A stretch of DNA of 64,000 nt from an uncultured Lachnospiraceae bacterium (GCA_910586615.1 CAJUJP010000002.1:124001-188000); one strand, 5' to 3'. Shown: positions 17,110 through 26,013, counted from the stretch's first letter. Notes: generated by a model not told the origin, from the letters alone. Numbers and translations are program-made.

Positions 17110-18144
17110 ATGTTTCATTTAAGTGACGGTATGATCGGCTGGCAGCTTTTAGGCTGGGTGCTTGTTTTTGCGGGGCTGATCATTATGAATGAGGTTGCAC
17201 GGCGGACGAAATTTGGAGGTGGATTGTGTTTCTTCGCGATCCCGGCGGTGCTGACGGTTTATTTTATTTCCATATATGTGGGCGCGGCGAAAGGTGCGGA
17301 GTGGGCGCTGACGAACCAGACCTACGTCCATATGAACAGCTGGTTTCATTATGCGAAGCTGTACGCTGCACTGGCCGGATGTATCGGCTTTATGGTCCTG
17401 AAGTATAAGTGGGGAAGTCTGGGAAAATCCCATGCCTTTAAGGTATTCCCGTTTGTGATTGTTGCGATTAACATTCTGATTGCAGTAGTATCCGATTTTG
17501 AGTCTGCTGTCCGGGCAGGCGACATCATGGGCGGCTGGTGGAAATCTTCCGAGGGCGTATGGCTCTACGGCGGCTGGTGGAATGTCTTAAACGGCATTGC
17601 CGGACTCATCAACATTGTCTGCATGACAGGATGGTGGGGAATTTACTCATCCAGGGATAAAAAGGATATGCTCTGGCCGGATATGACATGGCAGTTTATT
17701 CTTGCATATGATATCTGGAATTTCCAGTATACTTATCTGAATCTGCCGACCCATGCATGGTACTGCGGATTTGCGTTGCTTCTGGCGCCTACGATTGCGA
17801 ATGCGCTCTGGAATAAGGGTGGCTGGATTCAGAACCGTGCCAATACGCTGGCGCTGTGGTGCATGTTCGCGCAGGTATTCCCGCTGTTCCAGGACGGCAG
17901 CCGTTTCACTACCGTATCATCCGTGTACGGGGCAGGCGGCGCCGCGGCAGCATTCGGAGAGGCGATGCCGGCTACGGCAAATCCTGCTGCACAGGGAATC
18001 ATTTCGGTGCTCTCTATCGCGGTAAATATCGTGGTATTCGCGGTGATCTTAAAGCGCGCGAAGGCGCAGAAGAAGAACCCTTATACGAATGAGATCTTTA
18101 CGGACCAGAAGGATTTCATTGCGGCGATGAACAGGGCGGAATAA
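17110..18144 (+). CDS. DUF5692-type multispanning membrane protein
   Basis: A 344-residue integral membrane protein with about eight to nine hydrophobic segments, rich in Trp and Gly (IMGGWWKSSEGVWLYGGWWN). I recognise it as resembling the uncharacterised DUF5692 family, but that name is from memory and the function is unknown. The ATG at 17110 follows AGAGGGGG; another in-frame ATG at 17092 overlaps that site. It follows hypA by 121 bp and ends at a good terminator. Being the last gene of the hypB-oxidoreductase-hypA row, it could be functionally linked. Confidence 0.7.
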   Translation: MFHLSDGMIGWQLLGWVLVFAGLIIMNEVARRTKFGGGLCFFAIPAVLTVYFISIYVGAAKGAEWALTNQTYVHMNSWFHYAKLYAALAGCIGFMVLKYKWGSLGKSHAFKVFPFVIVAINILIAVVSDFESAVRAGDIMGGWWKSSEGVWLYGGWWNVLNGIAGLINIVCMTGWWGIYSSRDKKDMLWPDMTWQFILAYDIWNFQYTYLNLPTHAWYCGFALLLAPTIANALWNKGGWIQNRANTLALWCMFAQVFPLFQDGSRFTTVSSVYGAGGAAAAFGEAMPATANPAAQGIISVLSIAVNIVVFAVILKRAKAQKKNPYTNEIFTDQKDFIAAMNRAE

Positions 18145-18150
18145 AAGAAT

Positions 18151-18192
18151 ACCCCTTCTGTCATGAGTGGATGGCAGGAGGGGTGTTTTACT
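18151..18192 (+). terminator. Rho-independent terminator after the DUF5692-type gene
   Basis: ACCCCTTCTG-TCAT and ATGGCAGGAGGGGT form a GC-rich stem around a short loop (GAGTGG), followed by GTTTTA. It closes the hypB-to-DUF5692 gene row. Confidence 0.8.
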
Positions 18193-18211
18193 AAATGAAT
18201 TGTTCGTTGTA

Positions 18212-18744
18212 CTAGAAATAATCCGGCACAATATTGTATTCATGCAGCAATTTGTCACAATATGCGGAATCTTCCATGGCTTTTGAAATGTCTTCAGTTC
18301 TTCCGGCTTTTAACAAAGTGTCAATTAATTTCATTCCGGTTTCTCTTCCGTAATTATATTCGGTTTTCTTTAACAGTTCTTCGTCATACTCAAAAATACT
18401 CATACTGATGGCCTCCGCTCAATTTTGCCTTAAAAAGTCTGACAGAATTTTTTTTTGATACATTCGGTTACAGCGCATTCTACTGCCATTTCTAAAGTGG
18501 TTTCCGGCAGAGCCAGATATTTACGAATGTGTTCTATGTAAAGCATATATTCTTTCAAGGTTTTACATTCATCTAACATTTTATCATTGTTTCCGGAATT
18601 AATGTTGAGCATGGTAACCTTCAATTCAAGCTGTGGATCGGGTTCGCTGGTATAATAAGAATCCGACAATTTCAGGGACATGGTTTCTGGTAATTGTTTC
18701 AATCCATTGTAAAAAACAATAAATTTTGGAGCAGGAATCTTCAT
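18212..18744 (-). pseudogene. Rpn-family recombination-promoting nuclease/putative transposase, decayed
   Basis: C-terminal two thirds of an Rpn-type protein (PD-(D/E)XK nuclease superfamily). The first piece (18744-18430) contains IPAPKFIVFYNG, LKLSDSYY and ECKTLKEYMLYIEHIRKYL, which are typical of the family, but the N-terminal nuclease part is missing. The frame breaks at a run of nine A (minus strand) after ECIKK. It resumes in another frame as ILSDFLRQN, then a TGA where Arg (CGA) would fit, then AEAISMSIFEYDEELLKK, the family's usual C-terminus. So there are two disabling changes plus an N-terminal truncation. It is clearly a relic. Confidence 0.8.
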
Positions 18745-19091
18745 TTGACCTCCTTCGCAGGAGAGTCCTGTTTCTCGAAATCTCCTGCCTTCAATTTGAT
18801 GGGATTAAAAGCATAGATTTCAGATAAACAGAATGAAATGAACAAATCATAGATAATTAGAAATATATATGCTTTGAGTGAATCATAACATATCGGTAAT
18901 TAAAAAACAATATATTTTTAGGAATATAATAAACGAATTAGCGTTAACGGATCAAACCAGAGCCGACCAGACAAAGTTCTGTCTGCTGACAGTTATGAAG
19001 AAAAAGACAGCATTTTCTTTTTAAGCGCGGTAAGGTCATCCGCAGAATATTCCCGATTATTATTCCCGGCGTTTTCTTGCGGGATGAAGCT
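18745..19091. other. AT-rich intergenic stretch
   Basis: No gene is visible in 347 bp. It contains an 8-bp inverted repeat GCAGGAGA/TCTCCTGC (18757-18788) just upstream of the broken Rpn gene, then about 150 bp of AT-rich sequence. The missing N-terminal part of the Rpn gene is not found here in any frame. Confidence 0.6.
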
Positions 19092-19844
19092 TTACGGCTG
19101 TTCCAGAATAATTCCGGTTGTTTTCTTAAGCTGTGAGACCCAGTCTCCCGTCCGGCAGAATACGATACACTCCTGATAGCCGTCGCTTGTCACATACAGA
19201 TGCCTGTCATCGCTCTGTTCAGAGATCACATCATTCATAAAACTCAGTATTCCTACATCAAACCAATCGTAATAGACACTGGCGTTATATTGATAAGCCT
19301 TGCCGTTACAGCAAAAAGAAATGGTCTGTATGCCGGTGCCGGAGTCGTAATCGACCTGGCTGGTATCTTCTGCAATGTCTGTGAAAACAAGATCGTCTCC
19401 GGCAATTTCGGCGACACTCTGCACAAAAGTGGTGTACATGGTATCAAGTTCCATACACTCCATGTCAAAACAGAAGAACTGCCTCGGTCCGGCAGCAGGT
19501 TTTGCCGCCTCATCCTGGTAGAGCAGCCAGTCAATGTTTGTAAGAATCAGGCCGCTTAGCTGGCTGGTATCCATTGCTTCCATGACTTCGGCCGGAAATG
19601 AGGTGAGACTGTCGGTAATCTGTCCTTCTAAAGAAACAGCGTCAATCCCCAGCTCTTTTAATTCGAAAAGTTGTTTATGAACCATTGAGACTATTTCCCT
19701 TTCAGTGATGCCGCCCGTGTATAACGAGTCTGTGGAAGGTGTCAACATCTGTCCCATACTGTCATTACTGAAATAGCGGAATGTCATGGCGATGGCCAGC
19801 ATGATTAACGGTATTAGAAATGCAATGAATGTGCTTCGGTGCAT
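19092..19844 (-). CDS. Membrane-anchored protein of unknown function
   Basis: About 250 residues. The N-terminus is MHRSTFIAFLIPLIMLAIAM, a short basic start and one hydrophobic helix without a clear cleavage or lipobox site. The rest (about 225 residues) is therefore expected outside the membrane as an anchored domain. It is acidic and contains several cysteines (FCFDMEC, SFCCNG, CIVFC). The ATG at 19844 follows AGGTCAGG; an upstream in-frame ATG at 19910 would place the helix far inside. It lies downstream of the soluble chemotaxis receptor and the FIST gene on the same strand, so it may be part of that sensory unit. No family recognised. Confidence 0.6.
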   Translation of the reverse strand: MHRSTFIAFLIPLIMLAIAMTFRYFSNDSMGQMLTPSTDSLYTGGITEREIVSMVHKQLFELKELGIDAVSLEGQITDSLTSFPAEVMEAMDTSQLSGLILTNIDWLLYQDEAAKPAAGPRQFFCFDMECMELDTMYTTFVQSVAEIAGDDLVFTDIAEDTSQVDYDSGTGIQTISFCCNGKAYQYNASVYYDWFDVGILSFMNDVISEQSDDRHLYVTSDGYQECIVFCRTGDWVSQLKKTTGIILEQP

Positions 19845-19927
19845 AAGACCTGACCTTTCTGAATCTGTTGTTTGGGATATCCGTGCTGAAAATTTCTCAG
19901 ACGGTGACAAAATACTGCCCTGAAAAA

Positions 19928-20887
19928 TCAGGGCAGTTCTTCCACCATGGCAATGGCCTGTTCAATAATATTTTGAAAGGTTTCAATCAGTACACCTTTT
20001 TTACTGTCATCAATATCCATCCGGTCAATAATGTCGCTGTAGATGCCGGCTGTTCCCATAAGGGAATCTTCAACGGTTTTTACATATGCCCGGTTTCGAT
20101 CCACGGCGCTTTCGATCGCACTTCGAACTCCGGCCGTACCTGCGGCACTTTTCTTGATATCATCAAAATATCTACCGGTTTGCTCGATGCTCTTTATGTT
20201 GCAAAGCACTGCTTCATCAGATGCCTGGATAAACTTGTTCAGTTCATTGCTCTGGCGCTCTACTTCCAGAATATTTGCATGGATGCCTTCGACCATATTC
20301 CGGCTGGTCTGTGCAAGATTTCCTACCTCTTCCGCGACGACAGCAAAGCCCCGTCCCTGTTCTCCGGCTCTGGCAGCCTCGATGCTGGCATTCAGCGCCA
20401 AAAGGTTTGTCTGGTCAGCAACCGCACTGATACCCGTCAGGCTTTTGTTGATTTTATCCAGAGCGTCCTGCAGCATGTCGAAGGTGTTGGACATATTCTT
20501 AAAATTCTCCTGTAAAATATTGGAGTCCTGTGTCAACTGATCCAGCTGGCATTGAGCCTCTGCGACAGACTCATCAATTTCAGCCTCCACATCGCTAAAA
20601 TGGTCTGCTGCTGTTGTGATCTCCTGAAATCCGTCTTCCAGAGCGCTTACTTCACCCTGAGGTCCGGTCATTTCCTCTCTCAGTCCTGAGAGACGTTCTG
20701 TTGCATAGCGCATTTGCTTGGTGGTAAGGAAAACATCTTCTGTCAGTTCATTGACAACCTTATATACGCTTGTCAATGCATAATGCAAAGGATGTTTGTC
20801 AAAACTCTCCTGCTTTTTTGCCGCCATGAGGGATGCGGAATCCTTTTCCATATTTTTGTTTCCGGCGTTTCCGAATAATTTAAACAT
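19928..20887 (-). CDS. Soluble methyl-accepting chemotaxis protein
   Basis: 319 residues with no membrane segment. The C-terminal half carries the highly conserved receptor hairpin tip, DQTNLLALNASIEAARAGEQ followed by GRGFAVVAEEVGNLAQTS, which contacts CheA and CheW. The N-terminal 80 residues (after MFKLFGNAGNKN) form helices of unknown sensing role. The long helices around residues 80-150 and 200-300 are coiled-coil like. It starts 17 bp after the FIST gene ends, so the two are co-transcribed, and the FIST protein is the likely sensory partner. Confidence 0.9.
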   Translation of the reverse strand: MFKLFGNAGNKNMEKDSASLMAAKKQESFDKHPLHYALTSVYKVVNELTEDVFLTTKQMRYATERLSGLREEMTGPQGEVSALEDGFQEITTAADHFSDVEAEIDESVAEAQCQLDQLTQDSNILQENFKNMSNTFDMLQDALDKINKSLTGISAVADQTNLLALNASIEAARAGEQGRGFAVVAEEVGNLAQTSRNMVEGIHANILEVERQSNELNKFIQASDEAVLCNIKSIEQTGRYFDDIKKSAAGTAGVRSAIESAVDRNRAYVKTVEDSLMGTAGIYSDIIDRMDIDDSKKGVLIETFQNIIEQAIAMVEELP

Positions 20888-20904
20888 GTCTTTTCCTCCC
20901 CTCT

Positions 20905-21978
20905 CTACTCAAATGCCAGACAGCACATGGTCTGGTTAACAAACTGCGTATTGTAGTGTTCGCCGACACCAACCATGCCTGCATGTGAAAAACTGCGGCA
21001 CATCTCTAAAAGATAATTATCCCAGTAATGGTCATCGTTGAACATGATGTACCGGAACAGACAATTGACGGAAAGTACTGCCGATGCACCGCCAAGGTCA
21101 TTTTTGATCTTTGCAATCGTATCCTGCACTACCTCGCGGTAATCACTCATGCTCAATATGGTAAGAAAGTCCATCTTGTTGGCGGGACGGAATGTGGTGA
21201 TACTTCCATCTGATTCAACGCCCTTTATGGAAATGATATATGTATCACCTCCACAGACGTGTCCAAAGGGATTCTTAAAGGTCTGAGTGGTGATTTTATC
21301 TCTGCTGATGCCGAGTTCGGAAGTATATACTTTCTCAGCAGAAGTGTTTTCAAGAGTGCGGATCTTATAATTCCGGGGATCTGCCTCTGTTACCATAAAC
21401 TGCTTTTCATTTTCCTGTGGATGTATGTAGATATTTTCTTTGTATGATTTTATTTTTCCTTTGAGACTTTTAAAGATAAAAAAGGCGCAAGCGTCTTTAT
21501 AGATTTTTCCATTGCAGGCAACTGCAGCCGAGTTGCTTGTTCCGCCGGCGAGATCGTATCCCAAAGGGCAGAGATAATTTGAAAGTGTGGTGACAGCGCG
21601 AACGTCCACGCCTGCCGAACAGATGTCAAAACATGCCGTCTTCTCCCGTTCACCGCCTACCGCCTTTACAGCATTCTCAAGGCGTCTGATGTATTTCATG
21701 GGCATGACAGATGCCTGTTCAAGAACGTCTGCTGCGACTTTAATGTTTTCTTTCATTGCGATAACCGTAATACCTGCATCAAAAAACTGATTGCCGCAAT
21801 ATGCCTGCCCAACGCCGCCTATTGAGGGAACGCCGGGAAAGATCCTTTCAATTTCATGGGCTGTGTGCTCGAGCATATTCTCATTTGCGACAGAAAAAAA
21901 CAGCGCCGCAGGCTCTGTAATATTTTTTAATGCTTCTGACACATCACCTTTCTTACTGCTGCCGTATGCTAACCTCAT
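20905..21978 (-). CDS. FIST N and C domain sensory protein
   Basis: A 357-residue cytoplasmic protein. The N-terminal FIST domain (about 1-180) begins MRLAYGSSKKGDVSEALKNI and includes IFPGVPSIGGVGQAYCGN; the FIST_C domain (about 200-340) includes PFGHVCGGDTYIIS and ends FVNQTMCCLAFE. FIST proteins are proposed to bind small ligands such as amino acids and to feed signals to chemotaxis or regulatory proteins. The ATG at 21978 follows GGAGG by 8 bp; the ATG at 21993 overlaps that site. It is the first gene of a minus-strand unit with the soluble receptor immediately downstream. Confidence 0.85.
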   Translation of the reverse strand: MRLAYGSSKKGDVSEALKNITEPAALFFSVANENMLEHTAHEIERIFPGVPSIGGVGQAYCGNQFFDAGITVIAMKENIKVAADVLEQASVMPMKYIRRLENAVKAVGGEREKTACFDICSAGVDVRAVTTLSNYLCPLGYDLAGGTSNSAAVACNGKIYKDACAFFIFKSLKGKIKSYKENIYIHPQENEKQFMVTEADPRNYKIRTLENTSAEKVYTSELGISRDKITTQTFKNPFGHVCGGDTYIISIKGVESDGSITTFRPANKMDFLTILSMSDYREVVQDTIAKIKNDLGGASAVLSVNCLFRYIMFNDDHYWDNYLLEMCRSFSHAGMVGVGEHYNTQFVNQTMCCLAFE

Positions 21979-22357
21979 ATCAGTGTCCTCCATTCTCCGT
22001 ATTATATTTTTGATTCATGCACAAAACTTCTTTGACAGTCAGATAGGTAAATCATACCATATAAAGGGTCTTTTTCCTACTACTTTTTATAGTTTACAGA
22101 GTATCGATAAAAAACAGAAATTACGTATATAGTCGAAAAAGTCCCCGGGAAGCGGTGGTCCGGTCAGTGCTTTCTTAACACAGAAAGTCAGAAAAACGAC
22201 AGAGTCTTTTCAGGCTGATGGAGGAGATTACACATAAGAGGGGAGTTTCATGCTATAATAGCGATGGACAGACAAGTTCAGGCACAGATTTGTGCCGGTG
22301 CCTGAATTTGCAGGTGGCGTAAGGATGGGGCAGGTTGAGAAAGGAAGGATTGCTTTT

Positions 22358-23047
22358 ATGGAAAAAAAGACTTATGTTTTGCTGGAAAATTACATGCTGT
22401 CCTGTATGGACGACAGTGCTCATGACAGCGGACATATATACCGTGTGCTGTACAATGCGCTGGAAATTGCGCGAACAGAGAAAGATGTGGATTATGATGT
22501 ATTGATTGCAGCCTGCCTGCTCCATGACATAGGACGAAAGGAGCAGTTTGAGAATCCTGCGCTGTGTCATGCAAAGGTGGGAAGTGAGAAAGCATATGGA
22601 TTTCTGGTGGAACATGGATTTGAAGCGGATTGGGCGGGGAAAGTGAGAGACTGTATACGTACACACAGATACAGGCAGAGTGACCTGCCCCAGAGTCTGG
22701 AAGGCAGGATTCTCTTTGATGCTGATAAGCTGGATGTGACAGGTGCGCTGGGCATTGCAAGAACTTTAATTTATAAAGGTATTGTTTCGGAGCCGCTCTA
22801 TTCTCTTTTGCCTGACGGAACGGTTTCTACGGGGGAAGGTGACTCCTCGCCGTCATTTTTTCAGGAATACAAGTATAAGCTGGAAAATGTGTATGAGAGT
22901 TTTTATACGGTGCGGGCGGTACAGATCGCAAAGGAGAGACAGCATACAGCAGTGGAGTTCTATGAATGCCTGTATCGGGAAGTAAGCAGATTGTATCTGG
23001 ACGGCAGAGAAGAACTGGACAAGTATATTTATGAAGATTTTTCATAA
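22358..23047 (+). CDS. HD-domain phosphohydrolase
   Basis: 229 residues. The metal-binding HD pattern is visible as the His of AHDSGHIYRV, LLHDIGRKE and a later Asp in LFDADKLDVTGALGIART. These match the predicted metal-dependent HD hydrolases (YedJ/PF01966 type) that act on nucleotides or related phosphates; the substrate is not known. The start at 22358 (MEKKTYVLLENYML) follows GGAAGG; a 9-bp inverted repeat TTCAGGCAC/GTGCCTGAA lies upstream at 22277-22307. It stands alone before a two-component pair. Confidence 0.82.
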   Translation: MEKKTYVLLENYMLSCMDDSAHDSGHIYRVLYNALEIARTEKDVDYDVLIAACLLHDIGRKEQFENPALCHAKVGSEKAYGFLVEHGFEADWAGKVRDCIRTHRYRQSDLPQSLEGRILFDADKLDVTGALGIARTLIYKGIVSEPLYSLLPDGTVSTGEGDSSPSFFQEYKYKLENVYESFYTVRAVQIAKERQHTAVEFYECLYREVSRLYLDGREELDKYIYEDFS

Positions 23048-23127
23048 TAGATTGTGTCACAGGAATAAAGGCGTGTCTGTATTTCAGGCATGTGCGTAAT
23101 GAAATGAAAGGGGTACAGGACGGATTC

Positions 23128-23817
23128 ATGAAGCAGATTTTAGTCGTTGAGGACGATCATCTTTTAAATAAGACGTTAACATACAACCTTACTTTGGACG
23201 GATATGGAGTCACATCTGTGTCAGATAAGCAGACGGCAGTGGAGGCACTGCAGGAGAAGGAGTTTGATCTGGCGCTGCTGGATATTAATCTGCCCGACGG
23301 AAGCGGATATGAGATCAGCAGGCAGATTAAAACGGAATATCCGGATACGATGATCATCTTTCTGACTGCCAATGACCAGGAGAATGACCAGATCAGGGGA
23401 TATGAAGCGGGGGCGGTGGACTATATTACCAAGCCCTTCTCTATTGCGGCGCTGCAGCATAAGATCAGCGCGATGTTTGCCATGGTAGAGCGCCATAAGC
23501 CATCGGTGGATATTTATGACGATGGAAAGCTGTGCATTGATTTTTCGGGGCAGACCGCGATGCTGGGGGATAAACAGATTGCGCTGTCGGCCATGGAATA
23601 TAAGATGCTCCGCCTGTTCTGCCGGAATGCCGGGCAGGTGCTGACCCGGGGGCAGCTTCTGGAAAAGCTGTGGGATGCGGAGGAGAATTATGTAGATGAG
23701 CATACGCTGACTACGGCCGTCAGCCGTATGCGAGGCAAGATCGAAGCCGGGGGAGACCGGTATATCAAGACGGTGTACGGTATGGGCTATCAGTGGACAG
23801 GCGGCCGGCAGAATTAG
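23128..23817 (+). CDS. OmpR-family response regulator
   Basis: 229 residues. The receiver domain has ED residues in LVVEDDH, phospho-acceptor D52 in LALLDINLPDGSG and the conserved Lys in YITKPFSI. The winged-helix effector domain (about 130-229) shows ALSAMEYKMLRLFCRN and the recognition/wing region DEHTLTTAVSRMRGKIE with VYGMGYQW. The start at 23128 begins MKQILVVEDD. It ends 24 bp before the cognate histidine kinase. Similar pairs often control neighbouring BceAB-type exporters, and remnants of such an exporter lie 2 kb downstream. Confidence 0.92.
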   Translation: MKQILVVEDDHLLNKTLTYNLTLDGYGVTSVSDKQTAVEALQEKEFDLALLDINLPDGSGYEISRQIKTEYPDTMIIFLTANDQENDQIRGYEAGAVDYITKPFSIAALQHKISAMFAMVERHKPSVDIYDDGKLCIDFSGQTAMLGDKQIALSAMEYKMLRLFCRNAGQVLTRGQLLEKLWDAEENYVDEHTLTTAVSRMRGKIEAGGDRYIKTVYGMGYQWTGGRQN

Positions 23818-23841
23818 GGCGTGAGGAGTCGGGAGTTCGGG

Positions 23842-24927
23842 ATGTTTTGGAATGGAGACAAGAAGAATATGAAGCAAGGCAGGTTGAAAAATACAGCACA
23901 ACGACAGACAGTATCTGTCAAAACGATCTATCACACAGTACTGGCCGGCACCGGGCTCACGATTATGTCCGCTGCTGTCCTTCTTTATCTACGAACCGGA
24001 GACAGCCTGGCGCTTGTCTGCGGTATTCTTTTTACTGCCGCCGCTTTTGCGTGGATGGCGGTTTTGATGCAGATGACTGCCAAAAAGCTGTGCCTTTTTA
24101 CAGATCATATCTGTGAGACGATGGACCGCATGACAGCCGGCGGTGAGGTACAGGACTGGGGGGATGACAGCGAGACGCTTCTGGCGCGTATCAGCCACCG
24201 GCTCATGCGGCTCTATGAGATTCTGCAGGAAAACAGGAGGCGGGCATTCGAAGAACAGCAGAAGCTGCAGATGCTGGTATCGGATATTTCTCATCAGGTC
24301 AAAACGCCGGTGAGCAATCTGCGTATGGTGACGGATACGCTGCTGACCCGACCGGTGACAGAGCAGGAGCGGATGGAGTTTGTACAGGGGATCAGCAGGG
24401 AGACGGAGAAGCTGGATTTTCTTTTTCAGGCGCTGATCAAGACTTCAAGGTTAGAGAGCGGATCCATCCGGTTAGAGAAAACGGACGGGATGCTTTATGA
24501 TACACTCGCACAGGCCATGAGCGGTATTGTATATCATGCGGAGGAAAAGAGAATCCGTGTGTCTGTGTCATGCCCGGAGCACCTGCGGCTTATGCATGAC
24601 CGGAAGTGGACTGCGGAAGCATTGTTTAATCTGCTGGATAATGCGGTGAAATATACACCTGAGGGCGGCAGCATTGATGTGACAGTGGAACAGTGGGAGA
24701 TGTATGTGAAAATTGATATATCTGATACAGGAAAAGGAATTGCCGAGAGCAGGCAGGCTTCGGTATTCCGGCGGTTTTACAGGGAGCAAGAGGTGCACGG
24801 GGAGCCCGGTGCAGGCATCGGGCTGTATCTGACGAGGGAGATTGTTACGAGACAGGGCGGTTACGTTCAGGTTGTGTCAGAAGTGGGAAAAGGTTCGGTC
24901 TTTTCGGTGTTTTTGCCGTGGCGGTAA
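23842..24927 (+). CDS. Sensor histidine kinase (HisKA/HATPase_c)
   Basis: About 361 residues with two transmembrane helices close together (about residues 30-55 and 58-82), hence almost no extracellular sensor. The phospho-accepting H151 sits in SDISHQVKTPVSNLRM. The ATPase domain contains LFNLLDNAVKYTPEGG, DTGKGIAESRQ and GAGIGLYLTREIV. The short-loop two-helix layout is that of intramembrane-sensing kinases such as BceS, which need an ABC transporter as the sensor. The start at 23842 follows GGGAG; 23869 is an alternative. It is co-transcribed with the regulator at 23128. Confidence 0.9.
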   Translation: MFWNGDKKNMKQGRLKNTAQRQTVSVKTIYHTVLAGTGLTIMSAAVLLYLRTGDSLALVCGILFTAAAFAWMAVLMQMTAKKLCLFTDHICETMDRMTAGGEVQDWGDDSETLLARISHRLMRLYEILQENRRRAFEEQQKLQMLVSDISHQVKTPVSNLRMVTDTLLTRPVTEQERMEFVQGISRETEKLDFLFQALIKTSRLESGSIRLEKTDGMLYDTLAQAMSGIVYHAEEKRIRVSVSCPEHLRLMHDRKWTAEALFNLLDNAVKYTPEGGSIDVTVEQWEMYVKIDISDTGKGIAESRQASVFRRFYREQEVHGEPGAGIGLYLTREIVTRQGGYVQVVSEVGKGSVFSVFLPWR

Positions 24928-24969
24928 CAGGAAAGAGTATGACAGGAAAGATTTTTTTCTGAGAGGTTA

Positions 24970-25037
24970 TTGACAAATATATCGTCTGCCGATATAATAT
25001 ACTATATCGCCAGACGATATATCATAAGACGATATAT
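24970..25037 (+). promoter_or_regulatory. Consensus promoter embedded in a large palindrome (PadR operator)
   Basis: TTGACA (24970-24975), a 17-bp spacer and TATAAT (24993-24998) form a perfect consensus promoter. It overlaps a near-perfect palindrome at 24977-25022 whose arms begin ATATATCGTCTG and end CAGACGATATAT. A third half-site, AGACGATATAT, follows at 25027-25037. PadR-family repressors bind such ATAT-rich dyads, so autoregulation of the adjacent PadR gene is inferred. Confidence 0.75.
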
Positions 25038-25060
25038 TGCGGAGAGGGGAGAGGAATCAA

Positions 25061-25384
25061 TTGGGAAATTCAGCACTTACAGAAGCTGTTTATTATATTC
25101 TGCTGTCACTTGTGGAACCGATGCACGGTTACGGTATCATGCAGAATGTGGAGCAGCTTTCCGGCGGAAGAGTTAAACTGGCGGCAGGCACGCTTTACGG
25201 TGCGATCAATACACTCCTGGAAAAAGGATGGATCGTTGCGCTTCCTGAGAATAATATTTTGAAAGAAAAGGGCAGCAGAAAGAAAGAGTACCTGATCACA
25301 GACCGGGGGAAAGAAATGCTGCGCTGTGAGATTCAGCGCCTCAGGGAGTTGCTTGAAAACGGTAATCGTATTTTGGAACAATAA
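25061..25384 (+). CDS. PadR-family transcriptional regulator
   Basis: 107 residues, the short one-domain PadR type. The winged helix includes LTEAVYYILLSLVEPMHGYG and KLAAGTLYGAINTLLEKGWI, and the wing KKEYLITDRGKEML. The TTG at 25061 is taken as the start because GAGAGG lies 6 bp upstream and it yields the family-typical beginning MGNSALTEAVYYILL. It is followed after 31 bp by a DUF2812 membrane protein, a pairing common in Clostridia. The palindromic promoter upstream is its likely target. Confidence 0.9.
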   Translation: MGNSALTEAVYYILLSLVEPMHGYGIMQNVEQLSGGRVKLAAGTLYGAINTLLEKGWIVALPENNILKEKGSRKKEYLITDRGKEMLRCEIQRLRELLENGNRILEQ

Positions 25385-25415
25385 AAATGCAGCAGATTGC
25401 TGGATGGAGGAAGAT

Positions 25416-25955
25416 ATGAGGAAAACGGTTCATAAATGGTTTTGGGTGTGGGATTTTGATGAGGAAGAAAAGTGGCTGAATGAAATGGCGGCGAAAGGGC
25501 TGGCACTGGTCGGGGTCGGCTGGTGTAGATATGAGTTCGAGGACTGTCTTCCCGGCGAATATGCAGTCTGCCTGGAATTTTTTGAAAACAGGTGCAATAC
25601 AGTAGAAAATACAAAATATATAGAATTTCTGGAAGAAACAGGCATCGAACATGTGGGGAAACTGCTTCGCTGGCATTATTTCCGGAAAAAAACACAGGAA
25701 AAGAATTTCAGATTATATTCGGATAATGTATCACGTGTGAAACATTTAACGATGATCATCCGCTTTATTGCGGTTCTTACAGGGGTTAACCTGTATATGG
25801 GCATTTATGATATATTCGTGTATTTTATGTTTCACAACAGTATTCTCCTTCTTGGAGTGGTTAATCTGCTGTGCGGGACTCTCTGTGGGTATGGGATTGT
25901 TCGTCTGATACAGAAAAGGAAAAGACTGGAGACAGAGCAGCAGATTTTTGAGTGA
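25416..25955 (+). CDS. DUF2812 domain membrane protein
   Basis: 179 residues. The N-terminal soluble domain, beginning KWFWVWDFDEEEKWLNEMA, is the DUF2812 signature. Two hydrophobic helices follow near residues 105-130 and 140-160. The function of the family is unknown; it is usually encoded beside a PadR repressor, as here, which suggests a stress-inducible membrane protein. The ATG at 25416 follows GGAGG. A strong terminator closes the pair. Confidence 0.85.
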   Translation: MRKTVHKWFWVWDFDEEEKWLNEMAAKGLALVGVGWCRYEFEDCLPGEYAVCLEFFENRCNTVENTKYIEFLEETGIEHVGKLLRWHYFRKKTQEKNFRLYSDNVSRVKHLTMIIRFIAVLTGVNLYMGIYDIFVYFMFHNSILLLGVVNLLCGTLCGYGIVRLIQKRKRLETEQQIFE

Positions 25956-25969
25956 TTTCCGGTGATGGG

Positions 25970-26013
25970 CATCCTCTGTTTTGCTTTATGAGAGCAAAAC
26001 AGAGGATGTTTTA
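25970..26013 (+). terminator. Terminator after the PadR/DUF2812 pair
   Basis: Perfect 16-bp stem CATCCTCTGTTTTGCT/AGCAAAACAGAGGATG with a 7-nt loop, followed by TTTT ATT. It is nearly symmetric and could also act on the other strand. Confidence 0.85.
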
